A stretch of DNA of 64,000 bases from Pikeienuella piscinae (GTDB lineage Bacteria > Pseudomonadota > Alphaproteobacteria > Rhodobacterales > Rhodobacteraceae). Numbering within the stretch: the stretch's first letter is position 1; each line of letters starts with the position of its first letter. Shown here in pieces: positions 47,105 through 56,759 of this stretch. The stretch lies in NCBI RefSeq assembly GCF_011044155.1, contig NZ_CP049056.1, positions 744,001-808,000 of the forward strand, written 5' to 3'. The notes beneath the pieces are model-generated. The model searched no databases. It was given only the letters and a program-made list of their open reading frames with translations, and had not been told where the DNA came from. The position numbers and the translations under genes were made by a program.

Positions 47105-48199
47105 ATGCCAATGAAGTATAGTGTTTTTCGTCCTGCCTTGGTTTTCTCTTCGGCGCTTCTCGCCGCCGCCTGCGCCAGCGACCGGCCAGAACCCGCGCCG
47201 GTCACGTATCGCACCCCGGTCTCACCCGCGCCGACATCCCGCCCCGCACCGGAACCGAACGCCGCGCCCGCGACAGCGCCCTCCCCCGCGCCCTCCGGGC
47301 AGGCCGACGCGCGCGGCGTGGTCTATTACGAGGGCTACGAGACGATACGCGCCCGCTCGGACGACACCGTCGACGCCATGGCGGCGCGGGTCGGCCTGAC
47401 CGGATCCGAACTCGCCGCCTACAATGGTCTTTCGACGCAATACACCCCGCGCAAGGGGGACGAACTGGTGCTGCCGGCGCAGCCGGACCGCTATCGAAAC
47501 GGCGGCGCTTCGACAGCGCCCGTCGCCGCACCTCTCGCCGCCCCGGGCTACACGCCCTCCGCACCCGAGCGCCCTGGCGTCGAGGTCGCTGATGCGAGCG
47601 CGACAGGGATGCGCGACACGGGGGCGGCGCCAAAAGGCGAAGGCTGGTCGGCGGACCTGGCCCGCGCCGCGATCGGCGATGCGCCGGCGAGCGGTGTCTC
47701 GTCCGAGCCCCTTGCACCACCGTCGGCTGCAAGCGCACCGGAGCCCGCGACAGCAGAAACCGTAACTGCGAGCGTCGAGCCACCCGCGCCCGCGCCGGAA
47801 GCCGCGCCAGCCGCGTCGACAGGCGGCGCGCCGGGCTTCTCGCGCCCGGTCGACGCCGCAGTGTCACGACCGTTCTCACGCGCGCCGGGGCCGAATCGCA
47901 ACGATGGCGTCGATTTCGCGACTGCAGCCGGCGATCCGGTACGCGCTGCGGGCGCCGGTACAGTCGCCCTGATTTCCCAATCCCTGGGCGGGCTTGGGAC
48001 GATTATCCTGATTCGCCATGACAACGACTACCTGACCGTCTACGGTCGGGTGGACGGCATAGCCGTCGCCAAGGGCGACAGGGTCGCGAAAGGTCAAATC
48101 ATCGCGCGCGTGGCCGATCTCGCGCCGCCGCAGAGCCCATCGCTGCATTTCGAGGTGCGGCGCGGCGCCGAAAGCGTCGATCCGGCTCCTTATCTCTGA
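47105..48199 (+). CDS. nlpD: NlpD-like LysM/LytM lipoprotein
   Basis: 364-aa outer-membrane lipoprotein, lipobox 'LLAAACAS' (Cys about residue 24). A LysM domain lies at about residues 75-125 ('YETIRARSDDTVDAMAARVGLTGSELAAYNGL'), then a long Ala/Pro linker, then a C-terminal LytM (M23) domain ('SRPFSRAPGPNRNDGVDFATAAGDPV', 'LHFEVRRG'). The first catalytic His position is Asn (NDGVD) and the 'Y.HL' His is Arg (YGRVD), so it is probably a non-catalytic amidase activator, as with NlpD/EnvC. The start follows GAAGGAG. Confidence 0.85.
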   Translation: MPMKYSVFRPALVFSSALLAAACASDRPEPAPVTYRTPVSPAPTSRPAPEPNAAPATAPSPAPSGQADARGVVYYEGYETIRARSDDTVDAMAARVGLTGSELAAYNGLSTQYTPRKGDELVLPAQPDRYRNGGASTAPVAAPLAAPGYTPSAPERPGVEVADASATGMRDTGAAPKGEGWSADLARAAIGDAPASGVSSEPLAPPSAASAPEPATAETVTASVEPPAPAPEAAPAASTGGAPGFSRPVDAAVSRPFSRAPGPNRNDGVDFATAAGDPVRAAGAGTVALISQSLGGLGTIILIRHDNDYLTVYGRVDGIAVAKGDRVAKGQIIARVADLAPPQSPSLHFEVRRGAESVDPAPYL

Positions 48200-48322
48200 T
48201 CGGAGTGTCGGACGAGGGCGTCCCGGTCCACGACTAACCGATGCCGACCGCGGCGCGCGACCTGAGTTTGAAACGGCCGCAACCATCTTTTCGTCATATC
48301 GAATGTCTAGCGTGGATTACCG

Positions 48323-49027
48323 ATGGTCATACGGGCAAATAAACAGACCACGCCGACCGAGGGAGAAAATTCGGCCCTTTCACATCAGTCAGAGATTCCG
48401 CTCCCGCGCAAGCCAGAGCGGGCGAATGGCGTCGCCCGGTATAAGCTCCTTGTCGATACGGTGGAGATCCTTGTCGCGAACGGCGGAACTCAGGCGGTCA
48501 CGATCCAGGCAATCGCGAAAAAGGCCGGCGTGCCGACCGCTTCAGTCTATCACTTCTTTCCCAGCCCGATTGCGGCCTGCATCGCCGCGGCTGAACGCCA
48601 TCAGGAGGCGCTGGCCTCGATCATTTTCGAAACGGGAGCGAATTCGAAAGAGACCGATCCGGGCGCCTTCTTCCGGAGCGTTCAGCAGCACGTCGTCGCC
48701 TACTACAATGCGAACCCGATAGCCCGTCGCCTGATCCTCGGATCTGATTGCAGCTGGCATATCCGGAAAATCGAGGTCGAGCGCAACGAGATCCTCGCCG
48801 AAATGGCGACATCAATGCTCGCAGCGCGATTCGGCGTCGCCCCCGGCCCGGAGCTGAAAGACATCATGGCTACATGTCTGACGCTCATCGATGCAGTCTG
48901 GAGCCTCTCCATCGCCAAGCACGACCTGATAACAGCCCATTACGCCGAGGAGGCGCACCGGGCTGCGGCGGCCTACGTGCTTTCGCACCTGCCGGAACTC
49001 GCCGGTCCAACGGGTGATCGAGACTGA
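48323..49027 (+). CDS. TetR/AcrR-family transcriptional regulator
   Basis: 234-aa regulator with a 38-residue polar N-terminal extension, then the TetR DNA-binding domain ('YKLLVDTVEILVANGGTQAVTIQAIAKKAGVPTASVYHFFPSPIA') and an all-helical ligand domain ('AFFRSVQQHVVAYYNANPIARRLIL'). It lies 140 bp upstream of wrbA in the same direction, which makes wrbA or itself a plausible target. Ligand unknown. Confidence 0.85.
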   Translation: MVIRANKQTTPTEGENSALSHQSEIPLPRKPERANGVARYKLLVDTVEILVANGGTQAVTIQAIAKKAGVPTASVYHFFPSPIAACIAAAERHQEALASIIFETGANSKETDPGAFFRSVQQHVVAYYNANPIARRLILGSDCSWHIRKIEVERNEILAEMATSMLAARFGVAPGPELKDIMATCLTLIDAVWSLSIAKHDLITAHYAEEAHRAAAAYVLSHLPELAGPTGDRD

Positions 49028-49166
49028 ACCCGCGTTTGCGAGTCCGGATAGATTGATCACGACTGCTCAACAGTCTGGGTAAATCGGCAGGCTTTAACGA
49101 TCTTTCAGCACACATAGATTTCACGCCAGCGGCGAAACACGCCGCCGGGCGGTGAAAGGAAACACG

Positions 49167-49769
49167 ATGACGAAGATTCTGGTCCTCTACTACTCAAGCT
49201 ACGGCCATATCGAGACGATGGCCAACGCCGTCGCCGAGGGCGCGCGCGAAGTCGAGGGCGCCAAAGTGACGGTGAAGCGCGTCTCCGAACTCGTCCCCGA
49301 AGAGGTGGCGAAAAAGAATGGCTTCAAGCTCGACCAGACGGCGCTGGTCGCAGAGCCGAAGGAATTGGCGGATTACGACGCGGTGATCTTCGGCACGCCG
49401 ACACGTTTCGGCGCCATGGCGGCGCAGATGAAACAGTTTCTCGATCAGACCGGCGGACTCTGGGCCGCCGGCAAGCTGATCGGCAAGGTCGGTTCGGTCT
49501 TCACCTCTTCCGCGACGCAGCACGGCGGGCAGGAATCGACGATTCTCAACTTCCACACCACGCTTCTACATCACGGCATGGTCATCGTCGGCTTGCCCTA
49601 TTCCTTCGAGGGGCAAATGACGCTGGAGGAGATCACCGGCGGCTCACCCTACGGCGCATCGACTATCGCCGGCGGCGACGGCTCACGCCAGCCGAGCGCG
49701 CTGGAGCTGGACGGCGCGCGCTTTCAGGGCCGGCATGTGGCCGGGATCGCACGGAAGCTGGCCGGCTGA
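49167..49769 (+). CDS. wrbA: NAD(P)H:quinone oxidoreductase WrbA
   Basis: 200-aa flavodoxin-fold, FMN-dependent quinone reductase. '[26 protein letters not shown]' is the FMN phosphate-binding loop, '[25 protein letters not shown]' and '[12 protein letters not shown]' contact the isoalloxazine ring, and '[20 protein letters not shown]' closes the site. ATG 49167 follows GAAAGGAAAC. It gives two-electron reduction of quinones and so limits semiquinone stress. Confidence 0.95.
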   Translation: MTKILVLYYSSYGHIETMANAVAEGAREVEGAKVTVKRVSELVPEEVAKKNGFKLDQTALVAEPKELADYDAVIFGTPTRFGAMAAQMKQFLDQTGGLWAAGKLIGKVGSVFTSSATQHGGQESTILNFHTTLLHHGMVIVGLPYSFEGQMTLEEITGGSPYGASTIAGGDGSRQPSALELDGARFQGRHVAGIARKLAG

Positions 49770-49794
49770 CGGGCGTTCAAGCGCAATAAGGGCG

Positions 49795-49816
49795 CGCGCG
49801 ACTTTCATGTCGCGCG
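49795..49816 (+). terminator. hairpin after wrbA
   Basis: CGCGCGAC / GTCGCGCG with a TTTCAT loop, 25 bp after the wrbA stop and before the convergent lipoprotein gene. A short TTT occurs 17 bp later, not directly after the stem. Confidence 0.4.
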
Positions 49817-49876
49817 TCGCCGCGTTTCCCGCGCACATCGCAGCCCGGGCCATATTCGATCTGATCGGTATCTGAT

Positions 49877-50242
49877 TCAGCGAAAGCGCCGCCCGCCGCC
49901 ACCGCCCACGCGCATCCCTCCGCCGGCTCCGGCGCCTGGATGCGCTCTGACAGGTCGATCCGGACGCCCGGCCATACCAGCGCCTCCGCCACCAGCGACG
50001 CTGGGCGGCCTGTCAGGCCGGTCTGGACGGGCGGGAAGGTGAGCCGGGCGAGGAGGGCGATCCGGGCGGTCGGGCCGATCGATATCCCAGTGGCGATGAT
50101 AGTCGTAGATGCCGTAGCGAAAGCCATAGTCGTAATCGTACCACGGATCAGAATAGACGCTGTAACCATAACTCGCCCCGCCGCCGCTCTCGCAGGCCGC
50201 CAAGGCGGATGTCGCGGCAAGAGCAATAAGCAGCTTCCTCAT
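49877..50242 (-). CDS. small lipoprotein with Arg-Pro-Asp repeats
   Basis: 121 aa: MRKLLIALAATSALAACESGGG gives a lipobox 'ALAAC' with Cys near residue 17. The mature part has an aromatic Tyr/Asp segment ('SVYSDPWYDYDYGFRYGIYDYHRHW'), then RPDRPDRPP-type repeats, then a Gly-rich tail ending GGGGGRRFR. Low-complexity surface lipoprotein of unknown function. Its start overlaps the stop of the upstream secreted-protein gene by 4 bp. Confidence 0.65.
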   Translation of the reverse strand: MRKLLIALAATSALAACESGGGASYGYSVYSDPWYDYDYGFRYGIYDYHRHWDIDRPDRPDRPPRPAHLPARPDRPDRPPSVAGGGGAGMAGRPDRPVRAHPGAGAGGGMRVGGGGGRRFR

Positions 50243-50790
50243 CTGATCGTCTCCGCCGCCCTTATCGACTCGAACAGCGCGACCAGAACATGTTCATGAC
50301 GATCAAACGCCCCCGGTTCGCCGATGAAAGCCGCGACCGCGACACGTCCCTCCGCGATTTGCACCGCGCCAAGCGCGAAATCGAGCATGCGACCGTTTCT
50401 CTCCCCTGAACCTGTCGCGACTTCGGCCGGCAGACCTCCGACATCGCGCGGCTCCCTGATCTTCACCTCGGGCCAGTCCATGAGGCGCGGAAGCAGGCCG
50501 TCGAGCCAGCTGTCGGTCTCCGCCAGATCCGTCAGATAATCGGGCGACCAGAGCGCGCCCCACATGATCCGCTGCTCACCCGGAGGGCGCAGAGTGATGA
50601 GAGGCGGTATCGGATTCTCGCCTTCGGGCATCGCAGCCGGGTCGATTTCCGGCGTCTTCGCAAGCGTCCAGCCCGCCGGTGCGTCGAAGGTGAAAAGTGT
50701 CTCTCCCCCGCGTGCGTAGCTCGTCTCCTCCGCAAGCGCGGGCGCGACGACGAGCGACAGCGCCGCAGCCATGTGCAAGATGACCCTCAC
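50239..50790 (-). CDS. hypothetical exported protein
   Basis: 183 aa with signal peptide MRVILHMAAALSLVVAPALA. The mature protein ('GETLFTFDAPAGWTLAKTPEIDPAAMPEGENPIPPLITLRPPGEQR' region) looks like a small periplasmic beta-rich domain; 'GLPAEVATGSGERNGRMLDFAL' and 'VAVAAFIGEPGAFDRHEHVLVALFESI' follow. It is translationally coupled to the downstream lipoprotein gene. Not assigned to a family. Confidence 0.65.
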   Translation of the reverse strand: MRVILHMAAALSLVVAPALAEETSYARGGETLFTFDAPAGWTLAKTPEIDPAAMPEGENPIPPLITLRPPGEQRIMWGALWSPDYLTDLAETDSWLDGLLPRLMDWPEVKIREPRDVGGLPAEVATGSGERNGRMLDFALGAVQIAEGRVAVAAFIGEPGAFDRHEHVLVALFESIRAAETIR

Positions 50791-50857
50791 GCGCCGCTCC
50801 TCCCTTCGCCCCTAACCGGATCTTCCAAAAGCAAGGTTAGCGAGTGACCCACAAGGG

Positions 50858-52807
50858 TCAATCCCTGTTCTTCCGGTTCTCGATCAGATCCTCGACCACG
50901 GACGGATCGGCGAGGGTCGAAATATCGCCGAGGGATTCGTGCTCGTTCTCCGCAATCTTTCGCAGGATCCGCCGCATAATCTTGCCGGAGCGGGTCTTCG
51001 GCAGACCGGGTGCCCATTGCAGCAGGTCCGGCTTGGCGATCGGGCCGATCTCCTTGCGCACCCAGTCGCTCAGCTCCTTACGAAGCTCATCCGACGGCTC
51101 GTCTCCGGCCATCAACGTGACATAGGCGTAAATGCCCTGCCCCTTCAGATCGTGAGGATAGCCGACAACGGCGGCTTCCGCGACCTTTGGATGGGCGACC
51201 AGCGCGCTCTCGACCTCGGCCGTGCCCATCCGGTGGCCGGAGACGTTGATCACGTCGTCGACGCGCCCGGTGATCCAGTAATAGCCGTCCTGGTCCCGCC
51301 GGCAGCCGTCGCCAGAGAAATAGTATCCCTTGAAGTCGGAAAAATATGTCGAGACATAGCGGTCATGATCGCCATAGACAGTGCGGAACATGCCAGGCCA
51401 TGCGTTCTTCATGCACAGGACGCCTTCCGCTTCGACGGTCTCGATCTCCTTGCCGGTTTGCGGATCGACCACCGCCGGCTCGACGCCGAAGAAAGGCCGC
51501 GTCGCGGAGCCGGGCTTGGTGGCGATGGCGCCGGGCAGCGCGCTGATCAGGATGCCGCCGTTCTCGGTCTGCCACCAGGTGTCCACGATTGGCAACCGCT
51601 CCTTGCCGACGACCCGATTATACCAGAGCCAGGCTTCGGGGTTGATCGGTTCGCCGACAGAGCCGAGAAGCCGGAGCGAGGAAAGGTCCGCCGCCTCGAC
51701 GAACTCCTCTCCCTGCCCCATCAGCGCGCGAATTGCTGTTGGCGCGGTGTAGAACTGGTTCACCTTGTGCTTTTCGCAGACCCGCCAGAAGCGGCTGGCG
51801 TCGGGATAGGTCGGAACCCCCTCGAACATCAGCGTCGTCGCGCCGTTCGCGAGCGGCCCATAGACGATATAGCTGTGGCCCGTGACCCAACCCACATCGG
51901 CGGTGCACCAGTAGACGTCGCCATCGTGATAATCGAAGACGAGTTGGTGAGTCATCGCCGCGTGAAGAAGATAGCCGCCCGTCGTGTGCACCACGCCCTT
52001 CGGCCGCCCGGTGGAACCGGAGGTGTAAAGGATGAAGAGAGGATCTTCGGCGTTCATCTCCTCGACTGGGCAGTCGGCGGAAACCTTCGCCATTTCCGCC
52101 TTCACATCGACATCCCGGCCATCGACCCAAGTGGTCTGCCCGCCGGTGTGCTTGACGACGAGGCATTTGACCTTGTCGGAACAGTGCAACAGCGCCTCGT
52201 CGGCGTTCGCTTTCAGCGCCGTGCGCCTGCCGCCGCGCGGGGCTTCGTCGGCGGTGATCAACAGCTTGGCGGCGCTGTCGTTGATCCGGTTGGCGAGCGC
52301 GTCGGGGCTGAATCCGGCGAAAACCACGGAATGGATCGCGCCGATCCGCGCGCAGGCGAGCATCGCGTAGGCCGCTTCGGGGATCATCGGCAGATAGAGA
52401 ACGACCCGGTCACCCTTGACGACCCCCTGCCCCTTCAGGACGTTCGCCATGCGGCAGACTTTCTCGTGCAACTGGCGATATGTGATCTTCGCATCTACCG
52501 CGGGATCGTCGCTTTCCCACAGGATCGCGGTCTGGTCGGCGCGGGTCGCGAGATGCCGGTCGACGCAATTGGCGCAGACATTGAGCGCGCCGTCCTCGAA
52601 CCAGCGGATGGAGACGTCCGGATGCGCGAAGGTCGCGTTTCGCACCTTGGTGAAGGGCTTGATCCAGTCGAGGCGCGCACGCGCCTCGTCGCCCCAGAAC
52701 CCGTCAGGGTCCTTGATGGAGCGCGCGTACATCTCTTCATACTGCGCGGCGTTCACATGCGCCCGCGCGACTGTCTCGGCCGCGGGTTCGTAAGTCTTGT
52801 CGGTCAT
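50858..52807 (-). CDS. acs: acetyl-CoA synthetase (AMP-forming)
   Basis: 649-aa adenylate-forming enzyme converting acetate (and to some degree propionate) to the acyl-CoA. '[19 protein letters not shown]' is the P-loop, '[15 protein letters not shown]' the acyl pocket with the conserved Trp, '[34 protein letters not shown]' the hinge, and '[15 protein letters not shown]' the acetylatable Lys. ATG at 52807 after GGAAGGAG; longer in-frame sequence upstream is not coding. Last gene of the minus-strand binding-protein/liv cluster, 37 bp after livF. Confidence 0.95.
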   Translation of the reverse strand: MTDKTYEPAAETVARAHVNAAQYEEMYARSIKDPDGFWGDEARARLDWIKPFTKVRNATFAHPDVSIRWFEDGALNVCANCVDRHLATRADQTAILWESDDPAVDAKITYRQLHEKVCRMANVLKGQGVVKGDRVVLYLPMIPEAAYAMLACARIGAIHSVVFAGFSPDALANRINDSAAKLLITADEAPRGGRRTALKANADEALLHCSDKVKCLVVKHTGGQTTWVDGRDVDVKAEMAKVSADCPVEEMNAEDPLFILYTSGSTGRPKGVVHTTGGYLLHAAMTHQLVFDYHDGDVYWCTADVGWVTGHSYIVYGPLANGATTLMFEGVPTYPDASRFWRVCEKHKVNQFYTAPTAIRALMGQGEEFVEAADLSSLRLLGSVGEPINPEAWLWYNRVVGKERLPIVDTWWQTENGGILISALPGAIATKPGSATRPFFGVEPAVVDPQTGKEIETVEAEGVLCMKNAWPGMFRTVYGDHDRYVSTYFSDFKGYYFSGDGCRRDQDGYYWITGRVDDVINVSGHRMGTAEVESALVAHPKVAEAAVVGYPHDLKGQGIYAYVTLMAGDEPSDELRKELSDWVRKEIGPIAKPDLLQWAPGLPKTRSGKIMRRILRKIAENEHESLGDISTLADPSVVEDLIENRKNRD

Positions 52808-52844
52808 GGTCGCTCCTTCCTCCCGACGCCTGAACCGCGAGGCT

Positions 52845-53624
52845 TCAGAGCGCCAGATACTCCTGTCTGAGTTCGGCGTTGTCGAGCACCTCCTGCGAAG
52901 AGCCGTCGAACACCACCTGTCCCATGTCGAGGATGATCGCCCGGCTCGCGAGATGCAACGCGGCGATTGCATTCTGTTCGACGATGATCGTCGTCATGCC
53001 CAGCGACTTGATGTGCTCCAGCGTTCGCTCGATCTCCTGCACGATCACCGGCGCGAGCCCTTCATAGGGCTCGTCCAGAAGAAGAAGCTTCACATCGCGC
53101 GCCAGCGTCCGGCCGATGGCGAGCATCTGCTGCTCACCGCCGGAAAGCGTCACGCCTTCCTGCTTCCTTCGCTCGCCAAGACGCGGGAACAGTTCGTAGA
53201 TCTTATCCAGCGGCCAGCCTTTCGGCGGCGCGATCTGCGCCAGTTGCAGATTCTCCTCGACCGTAAGGCCGGAGATGATGCGCCGGTCCTCCGGCACCAG
53301 CCCGACGCCGAGCCCGGAGGCCTGATAGGCTCTCATCTCGTGGAGCGGATGGCCGTCGAGCCAGATCTCGCCCTCCTGGACCTGTGGCGCGTCGACCCGC
53401 GCGATTGCGCGCAGGGTGGAGGTCTTGCCGGCGCCGTTCCGGCCGAGCAGCGCGACGATCTCGCCCTCGTTCACGTCGAAGCTGACGCCCTGCACGATAT
53501 AGCTTTCGCCATAATAGGCGTGGACGTTCTGGGCGGAGAAATAGGCCGGCGCCGCGCCTGCCTGGACCGGATTGCTCACGTCATTCCCCCATGTGGCCTG
53601 TTTTCCATCGTCCAGCGGGCTCAT
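52845..53624 (-). CDS. livF: branched-chain-type ABC transporter ATPase LivF
   Basis: 259 aa. A 30-residue N-terminal extension ([19 protein letters not shown]) precedes the ATPase: Walker A '[11 protein letters not shown]', '[17 protein letters not shown]' (typical LivF), signature '[15 protein letters not shown]', Walker B '[13 protein letters not shown]'. The ATG at 53624 follows GGGAGG. In the livF-type family but here next to acs, so the transported ligand may be a short-chain acid or amide rather than an amino acid (inference). Confidence 0.88.
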   Translation of the reverse strand: MSPLDDGKQATWGNDVSNPVQAGAAPAYFSAQNVHAYYGESYIVQGVSFDVNEGEIVALLGRNGAGKTSTLRAIARVDAPQVQEGEIWLDGHPLHEMRAYQASGLGVGLVPEDRRIISGLTVEENLQLAQIAPPKGWPLDKIYELFPRLGERRKQEGVTLSGGEQQMLAIGRTLARDVKLLLLDEPYEGLAPVIVQEIERTLEHIKSLGMTTIIVEQNAIAALHLASRAIILDMGQVVFDGSSQEVLDNAELRQEYLAL

Positions 53625-53649
53625 CGCCGCCTCCCTTGTCAAGCCGACC

Positions 53650-54405
53650 TCAAAGGTGCGCGCCGCCGAGATAGGCTTCCTGCACCTTCGGGTTGCCCTT
53701 GATGTTCTCGGGCAGGTCCTCGACGATCGGCGCGCCCTGCGCCAGCACGGTGATGCGGTCGGCGAGACTGAAGACGACATGCATGTCGTGCTCTATCACC
53801 ACCATGGTCACGCCGGTCTGCGCGATCTCCTTCAGCAGATCGATGGTGGCGTTGGTGTCGGCCCGCGCCATTCCCGCGGTCGGCTCGTCCAGAAGCAGGA
53901 GCTTCGGCTTCTGCACCAGCGCCATAGCCAGCTCCAGCCGCCGCTTGTCGCCACGGCTGAGGCTGTTCGCGATCTCGTGTCGCTTTGCGCCCATGCCGAC
54001 GGAGACAAGCGCCTCCTCGGCGGCTTCGCGCATCTCCCGCTCGCCCTGAAGGGGCGACCAGAGCGAAGGTCGGAACGCGCCGTCGCGCTTGGCGAAGGCG
54101 GGGATCATCACGTTCTCCAGCAGCGTGAGGTCGCCGAATATCTCCGGCGTCTGGAAAACCCGCGTCACACCGGCCTGATTGATCTGGTGCGGCTTCAGCC
54201 CGATCAACGATACGCCGTCGAAAATAACCGAGCCGGTGTCCGGAATCAGCCTGCCGACGAAACAGTTCAGGAGCGTCGATTTGCCCGCCCCGTTCGGCCC
54301 GATGATCGCGTGGACCGTGCTCGCCTCGACATCGAGATTCACGTCGTTCAGCGCCTGCAATCCGCCGAAGCGCTTGTTGACGTTCTGGACCGCCAGAATG
54401 CCCAT
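53650..54405 (-). CDS. livG: branched-chain-type ABC transporter ATPase LivG
   Basis: 251-aa ATPase: Walker A 'GPNGAGKSTLL', 'RVFQTPEIFGDLTLLENVM', an LSRGD version of the signature ('LSRGDKRRLELAMAL'), Walker B 'LLLLDEPTAGMAR', and 'VIEHDMHVVFSLADRI'. Lies 12 bp after livM. Forms the second half of the ATPase pair with LivF. Confidence 0.9.
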   Translation of the reverse strand: MGILAVQNVNKRFGGLQALNDVNLDVEASTVHAIIGPNGAGKSTLLNCFVGRLIPDTGSVIFDGVSLIGLKPHQINQAGVTRVFQTPEIFGDLTLLENVMIPAFAKRDGAFRPSLWSPLQGEREMREAAEEALVSVGMGAKRHEIANSLSRGDKRRLELAMALVQKPKLLLLDEPTAGMARADTNATIDLLKEIAQTGVTMVVIEHDMHVVFSLADRITVLAQGAPIVEDLPENIKGNPKVQEAYLGGAHL

Positions 54406-54417
54406 CGTCTCTCTCCC

Positions 54418-55611
54418 CTACTCGGCCGGCGTCGAGGCGCGCCGGCTCGCGCGATCACCGCCCTTGCGCCGATAATTCGCGATCCGGTTGAAGCCTTCCA
54501 TCAGCCCGCCGGGCAAGAAGATCACCACCAGCATGAAGATCATGCCGAGCGTCAGCTGCCAGCCCTTGCCCACGAAGAAATGAAGAACCCAGGTGATCCC
54601 GTCGGCCAGTTCGGCCGGCATGAAGCTGAACCAGCCCTCAAGTACGTTGTCGTTGATTTTCGAGAAGATGTTCTCGAAATACTTGATCACGCCGGCGCCC
54701 AGCACCGGCCCCAGCAACGTGCCGGCGCCGCCGAGAATGGTCATCAGCACCACCTCGCCCGAGGCTGTCCACTGCATCCGCTCGGGGCCGACAAGCGGGT
54801 CGGTGCAGGCCATCAGCCCACCCGCAAGTCCGGCGTACATGCCGGAGATGACGAAGGCGGCCAGCGTATAGGGCCGGGTGTTGACGCCGGTGTAGTTCAG
54901 CCGGTTCTGATTGGTCTTGACCGCACGCAGCATCATCCCGAACGGCGAGCGGAAGATCCGAAGGGCCAGGTAGAACGCGATCAAAAGGACGATCGCGCAA
55001 AAATAGTAACCCACGTTGAACTGAAAATTCCAACCGCCGATCTGGAGCACCTCGGTCGCGTTCATGTTCAGCCCGAAGAGATTGGTCGTCGGGAGCGAGC
55101 CGGTCGTGTTCGGCCCATCCAGCACGCGCGGGTCGTTCAGCGCGAGTTGAAGCCCGGTCTCGCCATTGGTGATCGGCGTCAACACCGAATAGGCGAGATT
55201 GTAGCTCATCTGCGCGAAGGCGAGCGTCAGGATCGAGAAGTAGATGCCCGACCGGCGGAGCGAGACGAAACCGATGGCGAGCGCGAAGAGCCCGGAGACG
55301 AGCACCGCGAGAACGAGCCCCGGCAGAATATTCATGCTCAACAGCTTGAACATCCAGACCGCGGAATAGGAGCCGAGACCAAGGAAGGCGGCGTGTCCAA
55401 AGGAGAGATACCCGGTCAACCCAAAGAGAATGTTGAAGCCGATCGCGAAGATCCCGTAGATCGCGAAGCGTTGCATCAGGTCGGGGTAACCCGCGTTGAA
55501 CAGCGCCAGCGGGCTCTGATCCGGGAACGGATTCAGGATGAAGGGCGCCAAAAGCGAGATCAGCGCGACCAGCCCGAGAAGCTGAAGGTCTTTTCTGTCG
55601 AGGCCGAACAT
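54418..55611 (-). CDS. livM: branched-chain-type ABC transporter permease LivM
   Basis: 397-aa permease with about ten helices. Signature region '[35 protein letters not shown]'-like at about residues 50-85 and '[41 protein letters not shown]' toward the C-terminus. A periplasmic insertion at about residues 140-180 ('[19 protein letters not shown]') is longer than in amino-acid LivM. 3 bp after livH. Confidence 0.9.
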   Translation of the reverse strand: MFGLDRKDLQLLGLVALISLLAPFILNPFPDQSPLALFNAGYPDLMQRFAIYGIFAIGFNILFGLTGYLSFGHAAFLGLGSYSAVWMFKLLSMNILPGLVLAVLVSGLFALAIGFVSLRRSGIYFSILTLAFAQMSYNLAYSVLTPITNGETGLQLALNDPRVLDGPNTTGSLPTTNLFGLNMNATEVLQIGGWNFQFNVGYYFCAIVLLIAFYLALRIFRSPFGMMLRAVKTNQNRLNYTGVNTRPYTLAAFVISGMYAGLAGGLMACTDPLVGPERMQWTASGEVVLMTILGGAGTLLGPVLGAGVIKYFENIFSKINDNVLEGWFSFMPAELADGITWVLHFFVGKGWQLTLGMIFMLVVIFLPGGLMEGFNRIANYRRKGGDRASRRASTPAE

Positions 55612-55614
55612 GTC

Positions 55615-56646
55615 CTATTCCTCCATCACGCCCTTGCGGCCCATCAGGCCGCGCGGCCTCGTGAGCAGGATTATGATCGCGACGAGATAGATGATGATCT
55701 GGTCGATGCCGGGTATGATCGACTTCACCTCGTTCATCGAAGCGAAGCTCTCCAGAATCCCGAGCATGAACCCCGCGATCACGGCGCCGGGCAGCGAGCC
55801 CATGCCCCCGACGACGACGACGACGAAGCTCAGCACCAGAAAGTCCATACCCATGTGATAATTGGGCGAGTTGATCGGCGCGTACATCACGCCGGCGAGC
55901 CCGGCGACGGCGGCGGCGACGCCGAACATCAGCGTGAAGCGCTTGTCGATGTCGATGCCGAGCAGACCCACCGTCTCCCGGTCAGCCATCCCGGCGCGTA
56001 CGACCATGCCGAATGTGGTGAAGCGCAGAAAGCTGAACACGGCTGCGATGACGACGGCGGAGAAGAGAAAATAGATCAGCCGCCAATAGGGGTAGATCAC
56101 CGAATCCGGATCAAGCCCGACCAACACCCCAAAATCCAGCGAGCCGACGAACGCGTCGGGCGCCGGCGTCGGGATCGGGTTGGCGCCGTACATCGCCTTG
56201 ACGATCTCCTGCAGCACGATCGCGAGGCCGAAGGTGACCAGGATCTGGTCCGCGTGCGGGCGCTTGTAGAAATGCCGTATCAGGCCACGCTCCATCACGT
56301 AGCCGATAAGCAGCATGATCGGAATCGCGAAGAGAATCGCTAACGGAACCGACCAGTCGATTATCGCGGAGCCGACCGTATCGCCGAACCAGTTCTCGAC
56401 ATAGGGCGTCTCGACCTTCAGCGGATTGCCGAGAAAATCCTTCTTCGTTTCGTCGATGGACACGCTCGAGATGTTAAGCAGGCGTTGGAGCGTGACGGCG
56501 CAGAAGGCGCCGACCATGAAAAGCGCCCCGTGCGCGAAATTCACGACGCCGAGCGTGCCGAAAATCAACGTCAGGCCGAGCGCGATCAACGCATAGGCGC
56601 TGCCCTTATCGAGGCCGTTCAGAATCTGAATCAGGATGGCGTCCAT
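55615..56646 (-). CDS. livH: branched-chain-type ABC transporter permease LivH
   Basis: 343-aa permease: 'GLDKGSAYALIALGLTLIFGTLGVVNFAHGALFMVGAF' is the LivH N-terminal signature, with 'MVVRAGMADRETVGLLGIDIDKRF' and 'VVVGGMGSLPGAVIAGFMLGILES' later. A 40-residue loop after TM2 ('SVSIDETKKDFLGNPLKVETPYVENWFGDTV') is characteristic of the urea/amide-like subset. Separated from the binding-protein gene by a GC hairpin. Confidence 0.9.
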   Translation of the reverse strand: MDAILIQILNGLDKGSAYALIALGLTLIFGTLGVVNFAHGALFMVGAFCAVTLQRLLNISSVSIDETKKDFLGNPLKVETPYVENWFGDTVGSAIIDWSVPLAILFAIPIMLLIGYVMERGLIRHFYKRPHADQILVTFGLAIVLQEIVKAMYGANPIPTPAPDAFVGSLDFGVLVGLDPDSVIYPYWRLIYFLFSAVVIAAVFSFLRFTTFGMVVRAGMADRETVGLLGIDIDKRFTLMFGVAAAVAGLAGVMYAPINSPNYHMGMDFLVLSFVVVVVGGMGSLPGAVIAGFMLGILESFASMNEVKSIIPGIDQIIIYLVAIIILLTRPRGLMGRKGVMEE

Positions 56647-56707
56647 CGGGTTCTACCGTTCTTACTGAAAGCGCCGGCCGTTCCTTGAGGCGTGAACGGG
56701 ACCGAAT

Positions 56708-56738
56708 GGCCGCGCCGGAAAAAAATGCCGGCGCGGCC
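56708..56738 (-). terminator. 11-bp GC hairpin between binding-protein gene and livH
   Basis: Perfect inverted repeat GGCCGCGCCGG / CCGGCGCGGCC with a 9-nt A-rich loop, 22 bp after the binding-protein stop (minus strand). No T-run on the minus-strand side; probably an attenuator or mRNA-stabilising stem. Confidence 0.6.
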
Positions 56739-56759
56739 CGTTCTCCATCGGACCCGCGA

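Noticed and set aside
50939-52870. 643-codon open frame opposite acs
   Set aside because: Composition is that of an antisense frame, and acs on the other strand is unmistakable.
53572-56343. 923-codon open frame on the plus strand opposite livG, livM and livH
   Set aside because: Antisense shadow of three well-conserved genes; low-complexity His/Arg/Asp composition typical of GC-rich reverse frames.
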